A stretch of DNA of 64,000 bases from Branchiostoma floridae. Its lineage: Eukaryota; Chordata; Leptocardii; Amphioxiformes; Branchiostomatidae. The stretch lies in assembly GCF_000003815.2 (NCBI RefSeq), contig NC_049981.1:32046469-32110468 (forward strand), in the 5' to 3' direction. Below the pieces are notes generated by a model. That model saw nothing but the letters and a program-made list of their open reading frames with translations. It was not told the DNA's origin and ran no database searches. Positions 12,807 through 24,200 of this stretch are shown piece by piece. Within the stretch, counting starts at the first letter, position 1, and the number at the start of each line of letters is the position of its first letter. A program made the translations under genes and the position numbers.

Positions 12807-15173
12807 CTTGGTTGGGATGCACGTCACGGACTCCCCACCGCGGCCAAACGCATCGCACCGCCCAGGGCTGGCCTCCCACATCCAACCACACAACAACAAC
12901 GCCGAACTTCATTACATTACCGTATCCATGGCAACACGTTGTCATGGAGATCTTAAGACGTCATGACTGATAGATTTTGAAACGACCGGACGAACTCATC
13001 ATACAGAGAAGAGTTGAAGTTCACATGACAGGTGTATTAAACACCCCGCACTGTTGCACAACTTGCTAGTACGACCGGCCTACTAACGTTACAACCCAGG
13101 AAAAAATAAAGCGTAAAATACAAAACAGACAGTATGACCCGAATGCAAGGAGGTTGGATCAAAGCAATTTACGTGAATGTTATTGTTCGACTTTTAGATT
13201 TGACTTTGACCATTAATAAAGCGGTATTGTGCATTCCCTTACGACCGTAGAGGTTGAAGAGACAAAATAGCCTAAGAAATCTTAGAGAAATAAGAGACAA
13301 TATCGAATACAATAACGTTATCTATTTCATTGGTTTATATTGATTTTCCATCTTATAACGTTATGAATATGTCAAAGCTAATTTTAGGATTAAAAGAAGA
13401 GAGGGAAGGAACGGCGGATAAGAAAGAAGGAAGTCAATGTAGTATCGAGGGAAGAAAGGGGATTAGAAAAATAAGAGGATGGAAAGTGATTAAGGGTAAG
13501 ACTCTGGGATAAGAGACAAAGAAGGAAATAGAAGTAACGTCAATGAAGTCTAAGAAAAAGAAAAAGGAAAGCACTGAAGACTAAAAAGGCCGGAGGGAAA
13601 AGAAGGAGAGGGGCAAAAAGGAAACTCAAATATAGCCACACACACACCAATGACGGCAACTAATCTGAGCATGAAAGGTTCATAATATCTCCACAAATGC
13701 TTCATCAATTTCATCGTACATAATTGAAAAGCCGTTTACAATGATATCCTATTTGTTATGAATCATATTTCTATGGATTTAGCACGAAGGTTATGTGCGT
13801 AACGTTAACCGAAGCTGTGGCGGTGCCGAGTGTGAGTCTTGGTGGTAACGGTTAACAGTCAAAGAAAAGAAATGCCGAAATTTCCTAACTTTATTTTGTG
13901 CCGATGGGTCAGTTAATACATTCCTAGGAGCCGAGGAAAGCTAACTAGCACCAAGGCTAGAAACACATATAAAAGGTAGTGTGGCTCGGAGTCAATAGTA
14001 GTAGAGTAGAAGCTCTGTCGAGTGTGAGTCTTTCCTCCTTGGTAACGTTTAAAGAGAATAAATGCAGAAATTCCCCAACTTTTTTTGTGCCGAGTCAGTG
14101 AATACATTCCTAGGAGCCGAGGAAAGCTAACTAGTACCAAGGCTAGAAGCGTCGTCAAAAACAAAGGTAGTGTCTTCGGGTCAATAGTATTGAATAATTT
14201 CTGAACAGGTGTTGTGGCTCAAGCTTTTCCGGGTATGTCTCTTGCACTGATGAGACGAGGGACGACTTGGCGTGCACTGACTTCAAAGACTAACGTAAAG
14301 ATGTAACAATAACGAAGCCGTGTAGAAATACAATATTGATCCCCGATATTATCGGATCCATTGGATCATTATGGCACTAGCATAATGAAACCATGAAAAC
14401 AATGAAACTTTGACAAAAAACAAGGTTATGAAAAAGATTCATTTGCATTACTGACTTTTGACATGACACACAATAAAGGTGAACTGAACTGTCCCTGTCA
14501 ATTCCGTAATAGTGAATGCATCAGATGCGGACAGTTACCCGCATTTAATACCATAACCCTTGAAAACCCTAAAAATTACCCAAACAAAAAAGATATCTAG
14601 GTTGTGACATTTGAGAGTCTTTTTTTTTTGTACTTGAGTATTACTTTCGAGGTGACATTGATACTTTTATTCTGCACTTGGAATTGTATTTTGGCGACAA
14701 TGCATGCTTATCCCATGTGCTAATGTTACCCGATATTTTCATTTCATTATTTTGCCATCCATCTGTCATTTTTATTCATTCCATAATTCAGTTTCGTCTG
14801 ACAGGTGCCGTGGCCAATAACGGTCTCAATGGGACCTGTCGTAATTTCCCGGGGGATTTGTTTACAAAACAACAACGGGAGGCGCGGCAAAGCCTAGCGG
14901 TCACCGGACTGTTCTAGTACAACAGAGTAAGGGGTAAATAAAAAAGAATAATGTGTAGAAACGAAATAAAGTTTTCTATCATAGATGATAAACTCAAACG
15001 TTGTATGATAAGATTAATTTATTCTAATAATTTCTAATAATTATTTAGTACAAATATATATAATTAGTGACAAATAAATAATAATTCATAGAGAAGATTC
15101 CCCCATTTTAGGAATGTACCGTTCCGAACGGCGCCCATTGTGACCTGTCACCCTTGCCCCGGTAACCGGAGTC
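12807..15173. promoter_or_regulatory. Head-to-head intergenic region, PDZ gene and SGPL1
   Basis: The 2.37 kb between two divergent start codons should hold both promoters. CpG content is high near 12,807-13,100 and moderate near 15,110-15,173. The middle is AT-rich, with a tandem duplication at 13,828-14,200 and purine-rich sequence at 13,380-13,640. No TATA box is convincing on either side. Confidence 0.5.
13828..14200. repeat. Two-copy tandem duplication, about 190-base period
   Basis: GAGTGTGAGTCTT begins both copies (13,828 and about 14,018). Both contain ATACATTCCTAGGAGCCGAG and AAGCTAACTAG-ACCAAGGCTAGAA. Small indels separate them. No coding content is seen. Confidence 0.8.
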
Positions 15174-15212
15174 ATGGCGCTTTTCGGGATGGATGTGTAT
15201 CTGCATGTTCTC
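15174..15212 (+). CDS. SGPL1: SGPL1 coding exon 1 (13 codons)
   Basis: The frame ATGGCGCTTTTCGGG... reads [13 protein letters not shown] and ends at a strong donor, CTC|GTAAGT. Length and phase (39 bases, phase 0) join exactly to the phase-0 exon at 18,002. The joined stretch YLHVL-LESAF resembles the short lumenal N-terminus of animal S1P lyases in length and hydrophobic pattern. Start choice is inference; a transcript would confirm it. Confidence 0.75.
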
Positions 15213-18200
15213 GTAAGTTTCTGCCATTTCTACTATTTCTACCCGTAAAGTAGGCCCCATATTTTGCTGAATGTAGGGTGAATATACGGGGTACATGTGG
15301 GTCGAGTCCGTTTTGTTGTAATTTGTTGGTATTTCTTGTTATATTTCGTCGAATTGAGTGTCCTTTTGCGCGAGCGTTAGTTACACAACTCAATTTCTGC
15401 TATTCTCCAAGCAGAGGTTTAGTCGCTGAGACATTGTAGTCGGGATTTTTAATCTGAGAGGAGCGAGCCGGTTAAAATCTTGACGATTGCTATATCTCCA
15501 CGACTCAACCTCTGCTTGAAGAAGAAGTTTCTACCATTCTTCCTCCTTGCTTTTATATATAACGCTGATTTGTTATCACTTGTCACACCAGTTTGTCCAG
15601 TACTAAAACCAGGGGTGCCTAAGCATTTGCACGAACCCTATGAAATTCGTACGAATATTATGTGATACACACGAATCACTATGCGAAAACGCACGAATAT
15701 TATGAAATTCGCACGAATCACTATGCGAAATCGTACGAATTTTATGAAATTCGCACGAATCACTATGTGACACACACGAGCCTTATGTGATTTGCACGAT
15801 CCTTATGCAAAATCGGCGGCCGGGAGGAGGCATGATTTTGAGCGTTTCTACCCGAGATATTTATATTTCAAGGCATGGAATGGACATTTACCGTCGCAAA
15901 GATGTATTTGATAGCCTGTGAGCTACTGTTTAGCTTCATTTCGGCGTGTTACATCGTATTTTCAGTCGCCGAAGCGGCGAAGCCGCCATCTTGAAAATCC
16001 CGCTCCGTTTGTCACGTGACCCCGCCAGTGGTTGCGCAATTTCGCATAAGGATCGTGCAAATCACATAAGGCTCGTGTGTGTCACATAGTGATTCGTGCG
16101 AATTTCATAAAATTCGTACGATTTCGCATAGTGATTCGTGCGAATTTCATAATATTCGTGCGTTTTCGCATAGTGATTCGTGTGTATCACATAATATTCG
16201 TACGAATTTCATAGGGATCGTGCAAATGCTTAGGCACCCCTGAAAACCTTGATAGGTGACTATACCTAACCCTGCGGGTGTTAAATCCCTCCCACATGTA
16301 TTACTGTATGTTTTATTTTGTGAAAGGCAGTGTTTGGGAACCCAAATGAACTTTGAAATTGGCCTCAGTCCAAATAACATGTCCTTGACCCTACACAAGA
16401 AATTATACACCCCGTATTATTTTTGGAGGCCAGATCAAAACAGAGATATCTCACTGCTTTCTTTTTTCCGCCCAAAAGTAGAAAGTGTAGAGATAACTCT
16501 CACCACCATGGATCGTTGCGCTACCCAAATGTAATGAGTGACGTTTAGCAACATTTAAAAAAAAAATAGGAGGAAACAAACTCAGAAAAGTGTTGTTAAA
16601 TCTTTGGACTTGTTTTTCTGAGCTTTTGTTTGCACAAGCCACCATCAGCAACAAAATGTGTTTGGTTTTGAAGGTGCTTAGGTCACAACTGGTTATCAGA
16701 ATAACAGTACTGCACAAATATTACTTCCCACACTTATGCTTGTGTTTTTTTTTAACCTTAATGTAACTACATCATAAACAAGACAGATATATTAACTAAT
16801 CTTTGTTTTTCTTTTCTGCTGAATTTGTAAGAACTAAGATTGATCAAATGGATGTGGTTAAGCCCTTGTCTGAAACAGATATCTTTTACAGTAAGCCGCA
16901 AAAATCCCTGTTCTCTATTAACAAAACAAGAAAGATAACTGATAAGACACACACATTCCAAACTGGGATTTTGGTAACCACCCCAAACTCCCGAAACATT
17001 TTAGTAAACTTATGTAGAATTGAAACATATGACAGAAAGACAAGTGGCTGAGCTTTAGAGTTCTTTTCAACGTCCATCTGCAACAGAACTCCCTCTGATG
17101 GTCCAGTGTTTGTTTTTGTTGCAGCTATAACATACATATGTTTCCTAATTCTTGAAATAATTTGTGAGAAATGGTCAACTAAGTAGTAAAGAAGGCCAGT
17201 TCTTAGTGCAGAATGTGTCATGATTATTGTATCATGTTGGTCGTATATCACAGAGTAGTGGGTTACCTTTAAGCTAAGGATGCAAGAAAAAATTTGTCCT
17301 TTGCTCTCTCTTGATAAATATGTTGTTGCAAGCCAAGGATCAGTTGCCAGCTTTTCCCAGACACAGCAAACAAAGCTAACAGGTTTGATCTAAACAGGGT
17401 ATAAAGGTGGACAATGAAGGTTCATCCTTCTGTTTGGAGCTTTTCAACTTTTGTGTCTCTGAGTTATCTTATTTCAATGGCTAAAGGGGAACAGGATGGG
17501 CATTGTGTATCACTGATAGGGACTTGTTGTACATAGGAGTGTGTGTATTGTCAGGGATTTTAGTGGCAGTTTATTCCCAAGTCCCAACTAATCCCAAGTA
17601 AAGAATCTGTATCATTTTTTATCCTAGTTAGTTTACGGGAATTACTAAATACTTAAGGAAGGCTAGTCTGTGCCCTGCTTTATCTGTACTTCATAAACAA
17701 AATATCCAGTTGTGGGGCTAAGAAGACAGAAAGAAACAAATCTATGGATTTATACCTGTAGAATCATACTGATTAGAATTTAGATATTGTTGAGTCGAGT
17801 CTTCAGCCAGAATTTCTGTTTTAGTGCCACTCTTCATGGAAGAAACATCTCAGGTTTCCGTGTGTTGTTGAGTGCCCTGAAGTTGTTTACCACTGGGTGG
17901 TTTTCCATGTTCTCTTAATGCAGAAATGTCAACTCTCAAATGACTCCGGATCCAGACCGCACTACCAGGGCCTGACTGACATCTTTTCTTTCTTTTTCCA
18001 GCTCGAATCCGCATTTAAAGTTTCGGATTATGTCACGTCGATTGAAGAGAGTTTCAACACGTACATTGAGCAGAATGGTTATCCGCCGCACCAGTTGTTC
18101 CTGTTCACCATCGCCGTCACACTGTTGATGGTATGGCTCTACAGGTTCTTCTTCATGCATGAGCTCAGTAAGTTATGCCCTTCACCTGTTTGTTAAAATG

Positions 18201-21200
18201 TTTGTCACGAAGCTTTCCACGAAATCGTCTTCCGGGAGGGACGTAAAACGGGGGTCCCGTGCTCGAGGAGTTGCCTCGACCACGTTAAACAGCCTCATTA
18301 CCCACACTTTGGGTACCTACTGGCTGCAAAATACACCCGATATTATTATACTAATCTTACCCATGAAATGTTCTTGCGCATAATTATTTGTCTGTTATGG
18401 CTAAAGATTAGTCACTTGGAAAGTGCAGGATAATTCTTAAAAGGTTTGCAACGTCTGATTATGTCAGAAATGAAAAATGAAGAGGAGTTTTCTTTGTCTT
18501 GTAAAAGTTTTACTTAAACTGGAAATTCATTTTTATGAGTATCCTAACTACATGTATACTCAGTTCAAACGTACAGATGTATGAACTATCATAAAGTTAT
18601 GGCATTCATTTGATGTCACATGTAGATCTGAAAAATTAAATTTTAGTTAGTCAAGAAGCTACTAGTAACTTGCCTGTGTTATAATATATTTGTGTTTAAA
18701 GCAGTTTAAAGCAGGTCTGACCTGAGTCATTTCCTGGTAAAATAAATAAAGTGAAAGTGTGTGTGAAACTTTAAGATTTTGTGTTTATTTCTTACACGTA
18801 CCTCCCTTCCTGTAGGCATGTGGGAGAGATTCAAGCTGTCGCTTTTCAAGACAGTTAGGAGGCTGCCCTACTTTGGGCCACAGGTAAGACACTGCTACTG
18901 TAGTGTTACATGTGAAGGAAGTGGACAAGACATTTATGGATCAGTTAAAACTTAGAAACTGTAGTTGTTTTCTTTGAAGTATCTGACAATGCATCTGATG
19001 CTTCCCCAGATTCAGAAGGAAGTACACAAGGCCCCAGACATGTTTGCCTGGGAAAATCAGACTGAGGGGGTGCTTTCCTCTCGGCCTCTAGGAGTCTGGT
19101 TTTCCCGGGGTATAGACATGTATAAAATAGTTAAAAGGAACTATTCAGGACACAGTTTAAAGTCTGTTGTGTTTTTGTTTGTCTTTGAAGCATCGGCTGT
19201 TTTCCTCAGATCCAGGGGAAGTTGGAAAAGTCACCTATGAGTATGAAGCAGTTAAAAGGAAGAAGTCAGAAAACAGTTTAAACAGTTTTCTTTCTTTGTT
19301 CAAAGTTCCTGACCATGTAGCCATTGTCTTTCCCAGATCCAGGGGGAGTTTGAACTTGGAAAAAGGCATTAGACATGTATGAAACAGTTTAAAGGAAAAA
19401 GTCTTTAGTGTTTTTTTTGTTTGTTCAAAGTTCCTTACATGTATTCATTGTCTTCCTTAGATCCAGAGGGAGGTTGAAAAGACCCTTGACAAGATGGCGG
19501 GGTCGATGTTCCAGCTGCCCCCGGGGATGAAGTACGTCTACGGGCTGCCCGAGAACGGCCTGTCTGAGGACCAGGTCATGCGGGCCGTCAAGGGCTACCA
19601 GCAGCTCGGTAAGGAACTACTTTCTCATTAGTATGTCAGATCTCAAAATACCACCTGCATATACAGGTTAGGGCAGGTAAAATTGAAGCTGTGCAGGTAT
19701 TTCTGATGTCTACCTGCACCTAACCTGCACTGGTCCATGTACTGGGTTTTATGCATTATTTGATGTCCTGTCATGTAGGTGTACATGGATTGTTATTATC
19801 TGCATTGACTTTTACCACCTATAGAGTATAAAAGAAAAAGAAAAATAGCAATGGTACCTGAACAATTTTAGTATGATCCATACTTCCTAACTTCAGAGTG
19901 GTGCAGGTAAAATTGTCTGGTGCAGGTAATTTTCAATGTTACCTGCACCAGTGCAGGTATGCAGAAAAAAGTATTTCGAGCCCTGTATGTCAAAAAGCAG
20001 ATAGGATATGATTTTGTCATATGTCAGACGTTTCAGACACTATCCCATATCGTGTCATTGATGAAAGACATTGGATGGTTGTCTGAAACGTCCGACTGTT
20101 TCCAAAATCATCTCCAGTTGCTGAATCAGTTTTGAAGAAACAATGCTTGCTTGATGTTGAAAGTTGTTGAATCTAAAAAGCTATCAGTCACTGAAGTGGA
20201 GTACTATGTAGAGCTTTATACTTAAACATTATAGTACATGATATTCATGGACCTAGTGGCTATTGATAGCATAACAGCACATTGTAGAAAAACAAAGCTA
20301 CATTGTTGGTAATCATGGGTAAGTTGTTCAGAGTCTGACCTTGAAGTTTTTGTGCCTCGGTATAAGTGATATCTTGATATCTTTCAAAAATTAAAATGTT
20401 TCCTTTTATTGCAGGCCACGTTGACTGGAAAAAAGGAAATGTTTCGGGCACTGTTTACAGTGGACAGCCTGAGCTGACGCAGCTCTGCACCAAGGTGTGT
20501 TGTTTGTGTGTCTGTTTTGTTTTGTTTGTTTACTGTTTTGTTTGTTTACTAACTTTTAGGGTAACACTACTAGTGTAACCACTCGTTTACCCACTAGTTT
20601 ACACAGGTGTAGTTGGATAAACTCTTTTCTTACCATCTGTGAAAGTTTCATTAGTAAGAATACCTTGAACCTTAAGCGAGAAACTCTGTGCCGGCAGGTG
20701 TACGGCGAGTTTGCGTGGTCCAACCCGCTGCACCCAGACGTGTTCCCCGGCGTACGCAAGATGGAGGCAGAGGTCGTGGCCATGACCTTGAAGATGTTCA
20801 ACGCCGGAGCGAACGCCTGCGGCGCGGTGAGTCACCCATACACGTGGAAAAGTGACAACTGACTATCTCAACTTCAGACTTTTCCTACAAGACAGCTTTG
20901 TGTTTGGTAGTGTCGGTTACGCCTGGGTCATATTTCCCATCCGGAGTCTGGCCAGACAGGTTTGGCGAATGAAAAGAATAAAAGGCAACAAAATCACAAT
21001 ACGTACTGAAAATATACCAGAGCATGAATATGAAATATAGCAATAAAGCAACACTGTCTAACGTATTGTTTGTTTACTAGATGAAATTCCAACAACACGG
21101 TCTAATATGTAGACTATTCTGGTGCAGGAACACAGCGTAACATGTTTGTTTGTTTGTTTACTAGATGACCTCTGGCGGCACAGAGAGCATCCTGATGGCC

Positions 21201-24200
21201 TGCCTGGCCTACAGGAACATGGCTAAGGAGCGCGGTGTCACCCTGCCCGAGATGTAAGAACCTTTTTTGTTTGTTTTTTTGTTTGTTTGAAGATAAACTT
21301 TGTTGTTGCCTACTCTTCCATTGACAGGGAAAAACTGTTTTAGAGCAAAGCTGGTTTCTTTTCCTGTAAATAAGAACAAAGTTACGTCTTTAACAATTAT
21401 TTCTGTGGGTTGGATCAAAATTACACAAAGTTAACGTTGATGGTGAAAAATGTGCCACTTCTCTTTTGTTTGATCAAACGTTTGTTGTTTTCTCCCCAGT
21501 ATTGCCCCCTTCAGTGTGCACGCTGCGTTCGACAAGGCTGCCCACTATTTCGGCATGAGGATCATTCACGTCAGGATGGACCCCAAGTCTTGGAAGGTCA
21601 ACATCAAGGTATGCAGTCTACACATTACAATGTAGTGGTATTCAGTGTTTGATTATGAATACTTCTGCGAGGGTCTCTGACACAGGGGTACAGTAGGTGG
21701 CAGTTGGCTATTCTTCACGCCGTGATTCCATGTGGCTCAGTCCACTGATACCAGACAATATTTATTACTAGAAGTAGTATCCAGTATTTGATTTTCATAC
21801 TGCTGTATAGGTTCCTGACACAGTAGTGGGTTAAGCAGTCAGCTGGTCTTCACACTGCGGCGGTTCCATGCAGCTTTGTCCAGCGGGCTCACCCTAGTTA
21901 GACTGCACACCTTGATACCACCCTCCTAACACAGGATTAAATCTTCGACATGGCTTTTTAGTAGTAGTAGTAGTAGTATCCAGTATTTGATTATACTGCT
22001 GCTGGGGTCCCTGACACACGGGTAGTCTACCAATGGCCTCTTTCCAGTGTGTTCACTTGTACAAGGCAGTAGTTAGTAGTAGCCAGTATTTGATTTTCAT
22101 ACTGCTGCGAAGGTCCCTGGCACGGAGACAGCAGTCTGCCCTGGTACTTGTGACTTATGATGATTAACATGCCACGCAAGCACAACCAATGACACTGTGA
22201 CCAACAGTAACCGGTACATCGTACTGCCCGGCTGTACCTGCCCCTTAAATGACACTGTGACCAACAGTACTGTAAATGCAGAAACTTTCACGGTGGATGA
22301 ATGTTCGCGGTTTTCGCGGTGGCCGCTTCACCGCGAACTTAAAACCACTGCAAACATTCTTCCATGGCAGTAAGAGACTACAGTGCATGATGCTACTGCG
22401 AACTTAAAACCACCGCAAAAAGTCCTTTTTCTGCTACCGCGAAATTAAATCCCCGCAAGCTTAAATGCATTTACAGTAACTGGTACATGGTACTGGTACC
22501 CACCCCAGTAACCGGTATATTGTACAGTAGCAACAGTAACTGTTTAGGAGTAACGTTTCCTCCTGTCCCCCCAGGCCATGCGGAGGTCCATCAGCAGCAG
22601 CACCTGCATGGTGAGTTAACCCTAATCCTGCTGCCTAATCCTGTAGACCCTGCAAATTTGGAGCCTTAAGGCTACCTTAGCAGGCATAAGGTTTATAAAA
22701 GGTCTCACTTAGTTCAAGTACTCATAGAAGCTCATCTGTGTTGGTAGTAATCATAGAACAATGCTTAACTTTATTCCAGCACCTAGCTGGATAGTAAGTG
22801 AGTGAGTGACGTGTACACAGATCAAATTTTCAACAACCACCGTTACCTTCTTCAGGATCAATACCTGAATCACTTATCAGAAGAATGTAAACATGCGAGA
22901 GTTTTGCAGACACGTGTACAAATACATTATTGTACATTTACATGTACACGAAAGTTACAACTGTTACAAGAGGATGTCTCACTTGTACATGAATTCTGTG
23001 CTGTTTGCTTGTACCATTCTGTTGAGCTCATCAATGTTTTTGTTCCATATTCCAGCTGGTCGGATCTGCCCCACAGTTCCCACATGGTATCATCGACCCC
23101 ATCGCTGACATTGCCAAGGTGAGAACTAAACTTCACTCATGTAACTTAAAAGTACTCAGCAACAGTTTCTCAAGCAACTGGTTAAACTTTGGAGATGTCA
23201 GACCAAATTGTATCCAGTTGCTTGTCGAACAGTCACCTTAGGCATCTTGGATGTGCAACCTTCATTGACACATGGTTTATTCAGTTTGAAAAAATGATGG
23301 GTGTTTGAGATGGGCTTTTTTGTTTGTTTGTTGTTTTGTTTGTTGTTTACAGCTTGGCAAGCGTTACAGGATCCCAGTGCACGTGGATGCCTACCTGGGA
23401 GGGTTCCTACTGACTACTGTAGTTGCTGATTGAGATTTTATTGAGAGTTTTGTTTGTTTGTTGTTGTTTAGACATTTGTTTGTTGTTGTTTACAGCTCGG
23501 CAAGCGTTACGGGATCCCCGTGCACGTGGACGCCTGCCTGTCTGGGAGGGTTCCTGCTGTAGTGGCTGATTATTTATTTGTTTGTTTGTTGTTGTTTACA
23601 GCTCGGCAAGCGTTACGGGATCCCCGTGCACGTGGACGCCTGCCTTGGAGGCTTCCTGCTCCCCTTCATGGGGAAGGCTGGGTTTGAGCTGCCCCCGTTT
23701 GACTTCCGTCTGGACGGGGTGACCAGCATCTCCGCTGACACTCACAAGGTTCGTATGTGGGTTCACAATGTAGGAGGTTTGTCTTTTGTTCTGAAGAACA
23801 AATATGTATTTTGAATTATCTTATACAATGATAGATTTGGTAAGTTTGAAACAACTTCCAGTCTGGATGGTGTAACCAGCATCTCCGCTAACACTCACAA
23901 GGTAGATACAAGGGATTTACAATATACTTTCTGTTTTGTGTCCAGAAATATGTAATATTGGGAATATTTTTGATCTAAATGATGTTCAGTTTTCGTCTGA
24001 ACATTGTAGGCTATAGGTTTTTAAAGCCTTAACTGAAAGGAAGGGATTGTAGATCATCATTTGTACTTAGTCTGGTAATAGGAAGAAAGGGCTTCAGTTA
24101 TAAGGGTTGGATATGAGCTTAGTTAATGAATGGTAAAAAGATGAACTGAGTTGCTGACGATCGATAGTGGGTGCTATATCAAACATTGGAATTTTCCCTT

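Noticed and set aside
12388-12945. 185-codon minus frame and a 110-codon plus frame overlapping the PDZ exon
   Set aside because: Other frames of a CpG-rich exon. Only the frame starting at 12,806 shows a protein family and ends at a donor.
17897-18001. ATG at 17,897 in frame with SGPL1 exon 2
   Set aside because: The sequence between it and 18,002 contains a clear acceptor and non-conserved residues. The 13-codon exon at 15,174 fits family length and phase better.
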